DNA from: a virus
Length of the DNA stretch: 37,693 nt
IMG/VR virus record: IMGVR_UViG_3300031839_001451
Location: 1-37,693 of that record
Reading direction: 5' to 3' (one strand)
The notes beneath the pieces are model-generated. The model did no database searches. It was not told the origin of the DNA and saw nothing but the letters and a program-made list of their open reading frames with translations. The position numbers were made by a program, and so were the translations under genes. How positions within the stretch are numbered: position 1 is the stretch's first letter; every line of letters starts with the position of its first letter. Shown piece by piece: positions 28,159 to 37,693 of the stretch.

Positions 28159-30020
28159 TTAGTAGGCAATCCTACCATCGAAACGTTCGCTATTCGCTCC
28201 ATTGCGCTCGCTTCTTCGTCTTTTGTTTGGGATGCCTTGAGCTGAACATCGGCCAAGTTCTTCTGTGTCTCAGAGTTTGTCTTCTCAATATCCGCCATGA
28301 TCTGCGCTTGCTGAACCTGCATAGCTTGAGCTTGCTGCTCTTGTTGTGCCTGCTGCGCTTGTGGATCACCTTTAAACTTATCCATGATCTTATCTTTACC
28401 CTTCAGCGTTGATAGCTGAAGCAGTATGTCAAACATCTGTGGATCAGCCCTAGAGCCTGCCAGTTGTGCCAATGTATCAAACTGCTCTTGCTGTATCGTC
28501 GCAGTATCTGGCGCCTCTTCCAGGGTGATATCCATATCAATCTCAGCAACGTTATTTCTAGTCTCTACAACCTGACCTAAAGACGGATCACGAGCTAGAG
28601 CTTGCTCAATAAATTGATCTACTTGATCACCTGCTTGCTGTCTGATATCACTTATATCCTTACCTGACTGCTCTTCCATCATTTTCTCAATACGAGTAAT
28701 GGGTGTATTCAAACCGACAAACTTCATTGCATCTTCTTCATCCGTTACGCGCACCCATTTCTCTTCCGTCCAGAACTGCTTGATCCTAGACCATATCTGG
28801 CGATAAACACGGCGCTTCCACTCTGAATGTCTTGAGAAGACCCTGGCAAGCTCGACCATACCGCCCTGCTGTCTGGCAAGAAATGCCCTGCCTGATATGG
28901 CATTTTCGCTACCGCCTGTAAGCTCTGGATTAATACCTACTGAGTCCATGGCGTTCTGAGCATCTTGATAGAAAGCCAGTTGTGACTGCCCTAGTTCTTG
29001 CTGCTGATCAACAATAACCTCAGTTCCAGGTGTCTTCTCCAAGAAAGACATACCCTTACGCATCTCATCTAGAACAACTTCCCTAGGTACATCAGCAAAG
29101 GCACCACGCTCAGCAATAATACTCTTAGACGACAACATGAATAACGCCTTAGAGCGTCGATGATTGATCTCGTCTTGCGGGTCTTTTAGGCGCTCCGTGT
29201 ATCCATACCGATTGTTGTCTCTATCAGTAAAGTCACTCTGAAGCTCAATAGGACATGTAGGGTCGCCCATCTCATCTAAATAAGGGCTTTCTTTCGGCTC
29301 AATAAGCACTGTGTCGCCAGTGTAGAACACTTGCATCCACTTACCACCCTGTAGAAAGTACTCCTCATTAACTCTGACACGCTTGCGCTTGCGGTCTATC
29401 CAGTTGGTTGGCCTATCCTCAAATGTGGTGCCATCCATACCTTTAGACACCATTAGAGCTTCGATCTTATCCTTGCTGGCTTTGAACCTATCTTCCGCGT
29501 CGCTCTTATCCATCCACAACGTAATGCCGAAATACTTAGCATCTTTAAAGTCTTTGCGCCTTGAATGCGGGTCAAAGTAGATGCGATCCCAATACAATTG
29601 GTTTATCTCTATAACGAAGTCATCTTTCTTCTCTGAGACTTCAATAATGACACCGCCATACCCTTCAACGATCTTATCCTCAAATACTTCTGAGGCTATT
29701 TCATCAAAGTTTGTTCTTGCTTCAACATACCTAAGCGCATCTGTAATAGCATCGCTAGCCTTCTCATGCTTAGGTGTAATCGGCAACGCTTTAGGGTCTG
29801 ACCGTCTTTGTATTTCTAATCCACATATAGCATCAACTTTCTTGCCGAACTGATCAAAAACAATCGGGGCCTGACCTCTAGCTTCTAATGCTGCAGCTTC
29901 CTTTTCTGACCACTGCTTTAAATCTCTATAATCGCGCCTAGCTTCTGCACGCTCACGCTCTTCTTCCGTTGCGTTTACGAAATCCTCGAAATGATCTTTA
30001 AAACTTACATTGTCCGCCAT
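28155..30020 (-). CDS. Portal protein, P22 gp1-like
   Basis: 621 residues. RDYRDLKQWSEKEAAALEAR, then KKVDAICGLEIQRRSD near the N-terminus and DRDNNRYGYTERLKDPQDEI then NHRRSKALFMLSSKSI in the middle follow the P22-type portal. The C-terminal 80 residues are Gln-rich helix, the barrel region. It forms the twelve-subunit gate through which DNA is packaged and ejected. Overlaps the large terminase by 16 bases. Confidence 0.85.
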   Translation of the reverse strand: MADNVSFKDHFEDFVNATEEERERAEARRDYRDLKQWSEKEAAALEARGQAPIVFDQFGKKVDAICGLEIQRRSDPKALPITPKHEKASDAITDALRYVEARTNFDEIASEVFEDKIVEGYGGVIIEVSEKKDDFVIEINQLYWDRIYFDPHSRRKDFKDAKYFGITLWMDKSDAEDRFKASKDKIEALMVSKGMDGTTFEDRPTNWIDRKRKRVRVNEEYFLQGGKWMQVFYTGDTVLIEPKESPYLDEMGDPTCPIELQSDFTDRDNNRYGYTERLKDPQDEINHRRSKALFMLSSKSIIAERGAFADVPREVVLDEMRKGMSFLEKTPGTEVIVDQQQELGQSQLAFYQDAQNAMDSVGINPELTGGSENAISGRAFLARQQGGMVELARVFSRHSEWKRRVYRQIWSRIKQFWTEEKWVRVTDEEDAMKFVGLNTPITRIEKMMEEQSGKDISDIRQQAGDQVDQFIEQALARDPSLGQVVETRNNVAEIDMDITLEEAPDTATIQQEQFDTLAQLAGSRADPQMFDILLQLSTLKGKDKIMDKFKGDPQAQQAQQEQQAQAMQVQQAQIMADIEKTNSETQKNLADVQLKASQTKDEEASAMERIANVSMVGLPTK

Positions 30021-31510
30021 GAGCTACCGCCTTTTGACCTACCCCATAAATCTTTAGGAGCTGGCTTAGAATTAGTTGAGTGTATTATAGCAGGGTGCGC
30101 TTGCTGAATAGCCATTGCTACCAGTGCGCAAACATCTACCGCATCATCGTATTTACCCATTGGAAACTTACATAGCTGGTCGATTAATCTATCACCCCAA
30201 TCACAATACGGTATATGAACATTGCCTGCTGCTGCCATACCTTGGAATGCTCTGGCCATTGCTGCTTTATCACCAGATCGAGTTATCCACTCTAGCCTAG
30301 GGTAGATCTTTCTCTGTCTTGATCTCATCAACTGGAACGGCTCTACTGCTCTACGTATCTGTCCCGTCTCACCAAAAGCTGCATAACAATTATGTTTGTC
30401 ATACTGAGTGAGCTGCTCTTCAATCCAAACGTCCGTCGTTGTTTGTCCGTACCACCAATCCTTAATCCATAACTGATGGTCTTTATCCACACCAATAATA
30501 CCAAGCTCTGTGAAGTCTCCTTCACCCTCTTTGGTCGCAAAGTCTGTCGATTGATAATTGTTAGTTTGTGGTGCCTTCCCTAGTTCATACCTGTTAAACC
30601 ATTCTCTCTTAAAGAACGATCCTTCCTCATCTGAGGGTATCTGCATGTATAACGCATTCCAGTCACGCATATACTTGCCATCCCTAGTAACCACCTTTTT
30701 AGTCTGTGGCCAGAAGTCCTTCTCGAAATACTCCTCCCATAGCCACTCACCCGGCTTTCTACCTAGAATGTCGTTATCCTTAGCTTGAGCTGGCAAACAC
30801 ACAACCTCCCAATCCTCGCCGTCTCTACTAGTTATTGTGCCTGACTCACCATTCCATCCTTCCGGCAATATACGGCCAGCAAGGTCATCTTCATGCCATC
30901 TGGTCTGAATAATAACGATTGATGCGCCTGGCTTGAGTCGTGTTCTAAAGTCGCTGATATACCAATTCCAACAGTTATCTCTAATCAACTGGCTGTCTGC
31001 ATCTTTAGCGCCACGAATAGGATCATCGATAATACCTAAGTCGCCACGCCTGCCTGTCACACCCCCACCAATACCTACTGAGAAATAGAATCCGCCATCT
31101 GATGTCTCCCATTCGCCTTTAGATTGAGAGTCAGCCTTAAGCGCTAAACCAGGGAATAGAGTTTGTGTTTCTGATTGCTTGATTAGGTTTCTTGTCTTGC
31201 GGCCAAACTGAGTAGCTAGGGTATCGTTATAACTGGCGCATATGACGCCTTTCTTCTTAAGCCTGCCTAGATAGAATGAAGGGAATCTTACTGTGGCATA
31301 TGTTGACTTAGCGCTGCCTGGTGGCATTAAGAACATAGCTCTCTTACATGTGCCTTTTACTATCTTGTCGGCAATATCACATATAAGCTCGTGGTGTTTG
31401 GCTGGCGGCTCTTCTGGTGCTACGTATCTACAGAAGTCTGCGAATCCCTGCCTTCCTTTCCGCCTTGCTAGTAACTCCTTTGCTGCTTGGACCCTAGCCG
31501 CCTGTGACAA
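30005..31510 (-). CDS. terL: Terminase large subunit
   Basis: 501 residues. ATPase: Walker A PPGSAKST at 63-70, coupling segment, Walker B LGIIDD at 158-163. Nuclease: FATKEGEGDFTELGIIGVD near 345, with Asp residues of the RNase H-like site, and KYDDAVDVCALVAMA near the end. It pumps and cuts DNA at the portal. Length and motif order fit P22/Sf6-type headful-packaging terminases. Overlaps TerS by 17 bases. Confidence 0.9.
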   Translation of the reverse strand: MSQAARVQAAKELLARRKGRQGFADFCRYVAPEEPPAKHHELICDIADKIVKGTCKRAMFLMPPGSAKSTYATVRFPSFYLGRLKKKGVICASYNDTLATQFGRKTRNLIKQSETQTLFPGLALKADSQSKGEWETSDGGFYFSVGIGGGVTGRRGDLGIIDDPIRGAKDADSQLIRDNCWNWYISDFRTRLKPGASIVIIQTRWHEDDLAGRILPEGWNGESGTITSRDGEDWEVVCLPAQAKDNDILGRKPGEWLWEEYFEKDFWPQTKKVVTRDGKYMRDWNALYMQIPSDEEGSFFKREWFNRYELGKAPQTNNYQSTDFATKEGEGDFTELGIIGVDKDHQLWIKDWWYGQTTTDVWIEEQLTQYDKHNCYAAFGETGQIRRAVEPFQLMRSRQRKIYPRLEWITRSGDKAAMARAFQGMAAAGNVHIPYCDWGDRLIDQLCKFPMGKYDDAVDVCALVAMAIQQAHPAIIHSTNSKPAPKDLWGRSKGGSSWRTM

Positions 31511-31871
31511 TGCGCTCTAGCTCCGCGTCTGATAACCCTTCGATTGATAGCTTAGTTTCTTGCTGTACTTCAGTCTTATCGCTATAACCATGTTTAGTTA
31601 GAATTAGCTTTGTTATACTAGCGTTGAAGTCACCCAATAAGCCTTTTTCCTTCAGAATCTGCTCTTGTAATTCGTTCAAAGCTTCAACAATGTCCGAAAA
31701 CTCCTTCTCCGGATCCTTAGCCCAATCATAAATAGTTGATTTAGAGCGGTTGATTACTCTACATAATCCTACAACACTAGGTATTGTGCTTGAGTGTGAT
31801 TCCCATCCGCCGTCTACGTATTCCCATGCTTTATCGACTAATTCTTGACTGTAATTCGTTGGCCTGGCCAT
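31494..31871 (-). CDS. terS: Terminase small subunit, Sf6 gp1-like
   Basis: 125 residues. MARPTNYSQELVDKAWEYVD, then VGLCRVINRSKSTIYDWAKD (helix-turn-helix) and LLGDFNASITKLILTKHGYS match the Sf6 gp1 type of DNA-packaging protein. It recognises the packaging site and delivers DNA to TerL. A pac site is often inside or near this gene; I cannot point to it. Confidence 0.85.
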   Translation of the reverse strand: MARPTNYSQELVDKAWEYVDGGWESHSSTIPSVVGLCRVINRSKSTIYDWAKDPEKEFSDIVEALNELQEQILKEKGLLGDFNASITKLILTKHGYSDKTEVQQETKLSIEGLSDAELERIVTGG

Positions 31872-31879
31872 TAGATCTC

Positions 31880-32203
31880 CTATGCGTTTGAGTAGTAGTC
31901 TTTGACTCTAAACTTAATTGTAATTGAGAGAGTCTTGCTACCTGTTGTGGTCATCTTTACCTCTAGTTTTACGTTAGAGCTTTCTATGCCGTTGCTTATA
32001 GGTATGGTAACTATGTTGGCAGATGTGGTCGGTGTGCCAGCTGTGATGTTGTTTGCCGTAGTAGTGACTGTGCTTACCGTGTCTGTGCCTAGCTCCCCTG
32101 AGTAATCAATTACAAGATCACCTACATCGTCTTTATCTGCCTCATATATAAGACCTGGATACCAGCGGTTCTTTTGTGTTTTGTATTCAACTGTAATGGT
32201 CAT
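31880..32203 (-). CDS. Small beta-rich virion protein
   Basis: 107 residues: MTITVEYKTQKNRWYPGLIY, later Thr-rich region and TTTGSKTLSITIKFRVKDYY. Resembles phage fibre-tail adaptor-type beta proteins, which would suit its place between the fibre gene and the terminase. Four-base overlap with the gene before it. Confidence 0.55.
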   Translation of the reverse strand: MTITVEYKTQKNRWYPGLIYEADKDDVGDLVIDYSGELGTDTVSTVTTTANNITAGTPTTSANIVTIPISNGIESSNVKLEVKMTTTGSKTLSITIKFRVKDYYSNA

Positions 32204-32499
32204 TTGTTATAAAACACCTTGCCTGGGGTTGTTGCAGCTGATGTGACTGCTGCTCTGTAGTCACCCGGTACGTTAATAAGTCTTTCTGGGTTTGTTGGCG
32301 TTAGCACTACTACTGTGCCGCTATCATCTGTTGCAGGGGTGAACGTACCGTCTGGGCCGTCGTAATACAGTGTGACCTGGCCCGATCCATCCATGTTGGT
32401 AGACCTAAAGGCAGCTACCTCTCCACGCCTCACAGTAAACTTTCTACTTGATGTAGATACTGCTGCTACCTGTGTTGTATCTTCGATCAGGGTCGCCAT
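32200..32499 (-). CDS. Small beta-rich virion protein
   Basis: 99 residues: MATLIEDTTQVAAVSTSSRK, then TLYYDGPDGTFTPATDDSGT and a final YRAAVTSAATTPGKVFYNK. Probably a tail-appendage or fibre-associated protein by position. No named family. Thirteen-base overlap with the coiled-coil gene. Confidence 0.55.
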   Translation of the reverse strand: MATLIEDTTQVAAVSTSSRKFTVRRGEVAAFRSTNMDGSGQVTLYYDGPDGTFTPATDDSGTVVVLTPTNPERLINVPGDYRAAVTSAATTPGKVFYNK

Positions 32500-32954
32500 G
32501 CGTTTTCGACTGCTGCCTTAAGCTCTGATAAGCGTGTTTCGTACTTACGCTTAGCTTTCTGGGCTTCACCTGACTCATCAACAGCTCTTTTCTTAAGAAC
32601 TTCTAAGTCCTTTATTTGGGACTCTAGGTCGGCTTTCAGTTTTTCGTTGTCAGCGATCTTGGCTTTGGCTGTTTGCTCTATTGCTTGTGCTGCAACTCTG
32701 GCCTTTTCTGCGGTTTCTAGTTTTGTCTCAGCCACCTGCATCTTAGCTTCTGCTGACTTAATGATCTTAGCCGCTTCTGCATCAGCGCTATCAATCTTTT
32801 TTTGAGCTTCTGCTTGGGCTACCTCGATACTTCTGCCATTTAAAAACTGCTTGTGCGACTCGTCATAGCTCTTTTTTACAGCTTCCAAAGCTTTGATGTT
32901 CTTAGCTAGATTGTCTGTATCTGATGATACCTTGCTCAACATACCCATTATCAT
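32487..32954 (-). CDS. Long coiled-coil protein
   Basis: 155 residues, almost all Ala/Lys/Glu heptads (VAQAEAQKKIDSADAEAAKI, then ALEAVKKSYDES near the start). The start could be any of three nearby Met codons. Position next to the fibre genes suggests a fibre-chaperone or appendage stalk, but that is context only. Confidence 0.6.
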   Translation of the reverse strand: MIMGMLSKVSSDTDNLAKNIKALEAVKKSYDESHKQFLNGRSIEVAQAEAQKKIDSADAEAAKIIKSAEAKMQVAETKLETAEKARVAAQAIEQTAKAKIADNEKLKADLESQIKDLEVLKKRAVDESGEAQKAKRKYETRLSELKAAVENAWRP

Positions 32955-33226
32955 CGCTCCCTCACTATTTCATAAGCAATCTCACTTGGCGTATCTGCAC
33001 TTAATCTGTGCTTTAATCGCTTAGTTGAAGTGATATGGCTGTTAAATAAAACACCATTACCGACAAAAGTAAGCTCATTACCGCTTTCATCTGTCATTGC
33101 TTCGAATGTGTCACCAAGCTTACGTTCAATAGTTACTGAACCCTCGCCTTTTGCGAAGATATGGCATTGCCCAAAGAACTCAAATTCTTCAGAATACTGC
33201 CTCTCTTTATTTAGTACGTTACCCAT
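32951..33226 (-). CDS. Small beta-type protein near fibre
   Basis: 91 residues from the ATG at 33226 (MGNVLNKERQYSEEFEFFGQ), with AGGTG at good distance; a GTG at 33235 would add three residues. The sequence (CHIFAKGEGSVTIERKLGDT, then NELTFVGNGVLFNSHIT) is strand-rich, like small fibre-associated proteins in similar phages. Overlaps the next gene as ATGA. Confidence 0.55.
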   Translation of the reverse strand: MGNVLNKERQYSEEFEFFGQCHIFAKGEGSVTIERKLGDTFEAMTDESGNELTFVGNGVLFNSHITSTKRLKHRLSADTPSEIAYEIVRER

Positions 33227-33235
33227 ACAATTCAC

Positions 33236-33373
33236 CTATGTTCTAGCATAAATATTAGCATACATGCCTAAGTATAAGCCTTTGTACGCACCAATCAAAA
33301 TTTCGGTAGCCACCGCATCATCAGGCTTCCAGTAGTCGTTATAGTACTTAGCGTTAAAATAATCATTGAACAT
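33236..33373 (-). CDS. 45-residue aromatic peptide
   Basis: MFNDYFNAKYYNDYWKPDDA, then a hydrophobic Gly/Ala/Tyr segment. Its ATG overlaps the fibre stop as TAATG, so it is translated by re-initiation. Very Tyr-rich. Short proteins of this type follow fibre genes in related phages; function unknown. Confidence 0.55.
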   Translation of the reverse strand: MFNDYFNAKYYNDYWKPDDAVATEILIGAYKGLYLGMYANIYART

Positions 33374-36300
33374 TACGTGCCATCCGTTGTAACTGCTGTG
33401 CGTGCGTTACTAGCTACTGTTGCATCAATCCTGTTCTTAGTGTCTGCTGCGTCTCTATACCTGTACGTTCCATCACCACCTGCTGCTGGGGCTGTGCTCT
33501 TACCCGCTACACCTGCACGTATGATCCTAGTCGTCTGTATGAACGTCTCACTACCTTCTGTGGTCTTATTGTGTACGCCATCAATGATATCTGTCTTATC
33601 CTGAGCTGTTACACCTGAGCCTGTAGCCACCGCAAACGCTGGGTTTCGCCAGTTGATCTCTAGGCCATTCCCGCCCGTTGTAGGATCAATAGCCGGTCTT
33701 GCGTCATCATCTCTAAACCATCTAGCGCTGTCTGTCTGCTTAACAAAACCAGCTGATTCGTCAAAGAAAATACTTACAATACTTGTGTTGTTTCTGTAGT
33801 TCGCCACGTCAATCGCCGTTACAGCACCCCAGAATTCATACATGCCAGAGCTTGTGGTTAACTCATAAGCGTAGTATGCGAAAGCCTCTGTGACTTTAAA
33901 GTCCAGATTAGCGTCCATAACGATGTAGTCGTTTGTGTAATCCGCTGTAAATTTATTGGTTACCGCTGTGCTGGACCCATCAATGGCATTAGCTGCATAA
34001 ACACTGTCCGCTTCCTCGTTCACCGCCACACTAAAGCCGCTGGCAGCTGCAATGGCAGTGGTCTCAAACGTCTTAAAGCTGGTGGTGCCGTCTAACTCTG
34101 CAAATCTAATCCTGTATGTGTCGCCACTGCTGAACTCCTCACCATCCGTATAAGTGTCTGCATAGCTTGCTGCGCCTGGGTCTGCGTCATAGTAGAGAAT
34201 TGCGTAGCATGTCCATGTAACTGTACCGTCTGACGTTGTGTTGCCTACTGTGGTATCCCATGTTGGCTCTGTCCCGCCAGATGTGCCGCTTACAGTAGCA
34301 ACGAAATAAAGACCCGCTGTCTGCTCTGTGCCCACACCGGTTGTTCTTAGCACCTTATCGCCATTACTGTACGCTGTTGTCGCCTGCCACGCACTTGCAC
34401 TCTTAGCTGTTTCGTTGTGTATCTGTAATCTGATATTCGCGCCAGCTGTTGGCATACCTGTAATTGAGATGCTAGCCACAACTGCGGGGGTGTAATAGCT
34501 GCCGTCATTAGACTGGAATCGGCTAAAGCCTGGATGATCCGCGCTTGATTGGCTTACATAGATACCATGTAGAGTTGTTGTTGTGTCCTGGCCTTCTACA
34601 AATCCGTACTGTGTTTCATAGTTACCACCAACCTCAATCACCATGTCCGGCCAATTAAATGGATCTTTACTCTGATATGTCGCATCTTGCGCCAAGTTGT
34701 AGTTGATCTCTTTTAAGATATCTTCTGCACTATTTGCACCACCAACAATCTCATAATCAAAACTCTTACCGCCTACAGTGATGGGGCTTGCCGTATGATC
34801 AGTGATCGTAATGGATATAGCAGGGTCACCTGTTGTTATCCCTGTAGCTGTTGGCTGCATAGCAACTACATACAATGACGCAGTAAGAGAACTAATGCCG
34901 TAAGTCGTTAGTACGTCAACTCTCGACTGATAATACCCGTTAACCTGGTACTTAAGTACTAGATGACCTCTATAATCAAAGTTACCATGATCCGCATCAC
35001 CATAGACCTTGATCAGCTCTTGGAAGGCGCCGGTCGCTCTGGCGTCGGTCGTTGTAGAACCGTCGATTTGCTGATACTCACCTTGGAACCCTGTCGCGGT
35101 ACCAATCGAATTAACACCACTCCAGATTGCGACTTGTGTACCTGATAAGTTGACATAGCCCGCTCCGCAATCAATTAAGTTTTCAATATCTGAATCCGCT
35201 TCACCCTCTACGCCATCAACCAGAAACATGGAGCCTGATCCATCCATCTCTAGCTTAAAGGGTAGATTCCTAAGCGCTGTGCGTGTCCTAAACTCCTCTA
35301 AAAGCAAAGAAAAGACATTCTGACCAGTCACGCCAAAAGTGGGAACACTAAGCCCCGACAAAGCTATACCGGCACTTGAGTAAGCTGTATATGCGCTAGA
35401 ATCTACACCTGACAACTCAAATGTGTTTGCGCCTGTGTTGAGGTTGGCGATTGTGTACCGCTTGCCGTTTACCTCTGTCATACCTACAACATCATGTATC
35501 GAGATGATATCGCCATTAGTCCACACATCCGCGCCTGAGTACGTTACAACCGCTGGGTTAGCCTGTGTAATACCTGTGATTATGCTGTAGTTATCATAGA
35601 TGCTAGCGTCTGTTGTGTAGGTCAATCCGTGAGATGTATTAACCTCTCTCGACTTAACTAGAACGACATCTATCGTCACATTGCCTGATAGCGCCGTAGC
35701 TGTCTGTCTGAAAGGGATGTATGTGTCATCCATTGCATACACGACAATATCCACAGTTTCGCTTGAATGCGTGTATGTGAGCGTTGTGGCGGTTGTGGCG
35801 CTATCGATAACAGTCTGTGTATTAGTTGTGAATATTTGTATCTGAGAACTAACGTTTGTATTGATAACCAGATCAAATGTGGGTGTTACGATCGTCAGTG
35901 TGCCAGTTGAGCTGTTATTAACAGTTAGTGTGTTAGCTGACTGAATACTAAAGTCTGTAGTGCCTGAATACTCTATGTCGTAAGTGTTTCCCGATACCGT
36001 CAGGTTGGGATCATCCCAGCTACCGGACTGGTTGCCGGTGATTAAAATTGCATTGGTTGTGTTGTCTTTGAACGTACAATTATGTAGATCTTCAAATGCC
36101 GCTTCTGTTGATACCGAGAACCACTGAGCCTCATTACAATTAACAAACGTATTACCGCCAGACAGGTCTGCTGAGTTCTTTGTGATCTCTTTACAGTTCG
36201 TAAACGTCATCCCGGCGATGGCTCGACCAATCGCTTGCAGGACAACTGTTCCGTTAATTACCTGAGAACCGGTCTCCGTGTATGTGGCGGTTGTGCTTGT

Positions 36301-37693
36301 TCCGCTGACCAACTCCCATCTGTGAAAGTTGCCCATATTAAATACAGCATTGGCAAACTTAACCGTACTACCCGCTGTCGCCTCAATCAAGAATCCGAAC
36401 TTATCCGCCCCCGCAAGTATCTGCACCTTGAGATCAGATTCAGAGCTAGCCGCCGGCCACTCCATTGCGTGCTTTTCTGAATCCCAATAAACATCGAGAG
36501 ACCCATTACCTACTGACACTTTGTGAGCACAGAAAAACTGGGTGTCTGACTGCCTAATTTGATTAGAAACAGTTCTTAATGAGCTTGTTCTAGCCAGATC
36601 AACCGCTGTGATCATGTTAGCCGGCTCGTCTGTGCTACCGCCGACAATCTCCATTGTGTTTAATTTGTACAGAAATCCGACAGAGCTAGATATGTATGTA
36701 TTCTGGCCAGAGCTACCCATAGCGATATGAGTTAAAGCCTGAAGTACACCCGCCGATACAGTACCAACCTCTGTGTCCTCAAAACCACCATCTACCTCAA
36801 TCACACAAGGAATAGCCTGTTCAGCGCCTGATGGGATTGTATCTAAAGCGTCTGTTTTCCAAATGCGGAAATTTGTCCCATCACCTAAACAGAAATGCTT
36901 ACCCAGTGTTGAGTATTCTTTATACGCACCAACATCGCCCTGGCTTGAAAAGCAGATGATATCTGTCTCAAGATCAATTGATGGTGTGCGGGAATGGCAG
37001 ACAATAGAGCAATTTTGAGTAGAGTAACTTGTGGCATAACCAAATGAACCAACACCAGTCTCGAATCCTGCTGTAGGCCCTGTACTAGCCCTGTGTGATG
37101 TCGTTACACCGTCCAATGTAGTTATGGTGCTGGCAATATTAATATCAGCTGTACCTGTTAGGTGCCCCGTACGACCACCACCACCACCCATCAAGCTGAC
37201 TAGAGTGGCCGGTGGGTTATTTTTGTAGACGTAACCCTTGTTTCTTGCATTGCCATCATCACGCAGCGCAATAGTAACCATTGTGGGGTTTTTGTTGCCA
37301 GTTGCGTCATATGTAAAGTCATGCGCCGGCACTGCTGTAGATCCGGCCTGGCCGTACGTGTAATAACTGAGAATCTTGCCGCCGGCACTACCACCAGTAC
37401 GCGCTATCTTGATTAGACCCGGATCTGGCGTCATACCAACGTTATTGGGCACAACGAGATATAACATCATTGTGTTAGCGTTGGTGGGGGTTATGGCTGG
37501 CGCTGTACCCTTATTCGCACCTGCACTTGCTCTAGATGTAGCTGTGACGTCGAAAGCGGTGGTTGTATCTACACCCTTGATAACAACTAGTTGTACGTCA
37601 TGATTTCCCGTAGATGTTGTGACTGTGACACTTGTTGGCTCTGATGCTGTAGCACGCCGATACCAGATCTTATTTGCGTAACCTAGTTCTACG
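33373..37693 (-). CDS. Giant tail fibre (N-terminus continues past right edge)
   Basis: 1440 codons are inside the window; the frame is open to base 37693. The ATG at 37470 is internal, since the homologous copy at the left edge continues 128 codons further upstream. Ser/Thr/Gly-rich beta structure throughout, with repeated Thr-rich strands. The C-terminal 90 residues (DKTDIIDGVHNKTTEGSETF, then YRYRDAADTKNRIDATVASN) match a region found at the end of several phage structural proteins. If circular, the full gene is about 1493 residues. Likely a receptor-binding fibre, additional to the tailspike. Confidence 0.8.
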   Translation of the reverse strand, partial: VELGYANKIWYRRATASEPTSVTVTTSTGNHDVQLVVIKGVDTTTAFDVTATSRASAGANKGTAPAITPTNANTMMLYLVVPNNVGMTPDPGLIKIARTGGSAGGKILSYYTYGQAGSTAVPAHDFTYDATGNKNPTMVTIALRDDGNARNKGYVYKNNPPATLVSLMGGGGGRTGHLTGTADINIASTITTLDGVTTSHRASTGPTAGFETGVGSFGYATSYSTQNCSIVCHSRTPSIDLETDIICFSSQGDVGAYKEYSTLGKHFCLGDGTNFRIWKTDALDTIPSGAEQAIPCVIEVDGGFEDTEVGTVSAGVLQALTHIAMGSSGQNTYISSSVGFLYKLNTMEIVGGSTDEPANMITAVDLARTSSLRTVSNQIRQSDTQFFCAHKVSVGNGSLDVYWDSEKHAMEWPAASSESDLKVQILAGADKFGFLIEATAGSTVKFANAVFNMGNFHRWELVSGTSTTATYTETGSQVINGTVVLQAIGRAIAGMTFTNCKEITKNSADLSGGNTFVNCNEAQWFSVSTEAAFEDLHNCTFKDNTTNAILITGNQSGSWDDPNLTVSGNTYDIEYSGTTDFSIQSANTLTVNNSSTGTLTIVTPTFDLVINTNVSSQIQIFTTNTQTVIDSATTATTLTYTHSSETVDIVVYAMDDTYIPFRQTATALSGNVTIDVVLVKSREVNTSHGLTYTTDASIYDNYSIITGITQANPAVVTYSGADVWTNGDIISIHDVVGMTEVNGKRYTIANLNTGANTFELSGVDSSAYTAYSSAGIALSGLSVPTFGVTGQNVFSLLLEEFRTRTALRNLPFKLEMDGSGSMFLVDGVEGEADSDIENLIDCGAGYVNLSGTQVAIWSGVNSIGTATGFQGEYQQIDGSTTTDARATGAFQELIKVYGDADHGNFDYRGHLVLKYQVNGYYQSRVDVLTTYGISSLTASLYVVAMQPTATGITTGDPAISITITDHTASPITVGGKSFDYEIVGGANSAEDILKEINYNLAQDATYQSKDPFNWPDMVIEVGGNYETQYGFVEGQDTTTTLHGIYVSQSSADHPGFSRFQSNDGSYYTPAVVASISITGMPTAGANIRLQIHNETAKSASAWQATTAYSNGDKVLRTTGVGTEQTAGLYFVATVSGTSGGTEPTWDTTVGNTTSDGTVTWTCYAILYYDADPGAASYADTYTDGEEFSSGDTYRIRFAELDGTTSFKTFETTAIAAASGFSVAVNEEADSVYAANAIDGSSTAVTNKFTADYTNDYIVMDANLDFKVTEAFAYYAYELTTSSGMYEFWGAVTAIDVANYRNNTSIVSIFFDESAGFVKQTDSARWFRDDDARPAIDPTTGGNGLEINWRNPAFAVATGSGVTAQDKTDIIDGVHNKTTEGSETFIQTTRIIRAGVAGKSTAPAAGGDGTYRYRDAADTKNRIDATVASNARTAVTTDGT
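37102..37693. repeat. Imperfect terminal direct repeat, right copy
   Basis: Partner of 1-592, ungapped, 41 mismatches by hand count. Encoded changes are few (for example Asp to Arg and Ala to Pro in the segment NA-D/R-NKGYVYKNN-A/P-PATL), and most differences are silent, as expected of strain variants under purifying selection. Confidence 0.9.

Overview
This window is essentially one complete genome of a P22-like, short-tailed double-stranded DNA phage. The morphogenesis genes run in the classical P22 order (small terminase, large terminase, portal, scaffold, coat, gp4-like, gp10-like, needle position, ejection proteins, tailspike), all on the minus strand from about 33.4 kb down to 14.8 kb. 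The rest is typical phage: an ERF/SSB/RusA recombination block, a lambda-P-like helicase loader, and holin, endolysin and small-lipoprotein lysis genes. The host is probably an aquatic gammaproteobacterium, but that rests only on general family resemblance. No integrase is visible. Bases 1-592 match 37102-37693 without gaps at about 93 percent identity, and the join keeps a giant tail-fibre gene open. The molecule is therefore most likely circular or circularly permuted at about 37.1 kb, with the two ends assembled from slightly different strains.

Layout. 1-3.5 kb (minus): N-terminal part of the tail fibre, a short sulfotransferase-like gene, four small membrane proteins, the helicase loader and a ribbon-helix-helix/replication protein. 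The last of these carries GGCGACT repeats inside it and five decamer repeats in front of it. 3.5-5.5 kb: small hypothetical genes on both strands, a structured intergenic element, and a gp49/gp66-family gene with its terminator. 5.5-7.6 kb (minus): a Cro-sized HTH regulator, a terminator, then a lysis operon (unknown protein, GH24-type endolysin, GTA-type holin, tiny lipoprotein, coiled-coil protein). 7.54-7.61 kb: two fully overlapping divergent promoters flanked by two copies of a palindromic operator that also lies in the regulator's own promoter. 7.6-14.8 kb (plus): a tightly overlapped early operon of about 24 genes, including ERF, an SSB-like protein, an APS-kinase-like protein, an HNH-like protein, RusA and a NinB-like protein. 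It is interrupted at 9.66-9.97 kb by a strongly structured, non-coding, probably RNA-encoding region. 14.8-37.7 kb (minus): virion genes.

How it may work together. The HTH protein probably binds TGTAAAA-N4-TTTTACA and controls both the rightward recombination operon and the leftward lysis operon, as well as itself. Replication would use the O/P-like pair, with the repeats as candidate iterons. Two distant genes form a possible sulfation pathway: an APS-kinase-like protein, which would make PAPS, and a sulfotransferase-like protein, which would use it. The second is encoded between the membrane genes and the tail fibre. Two further metal-site folds, a cupin and a 2-oxoglutarate-oxygenase-like protein, sit among the virion genes.

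The most unusual items are the candidate sulfation pair, the multi-hairpin RNA-like element at 9781-9958, and the compact operator/promoter switch. All functional calls are from reading the translated sequence; none was checked against a database.
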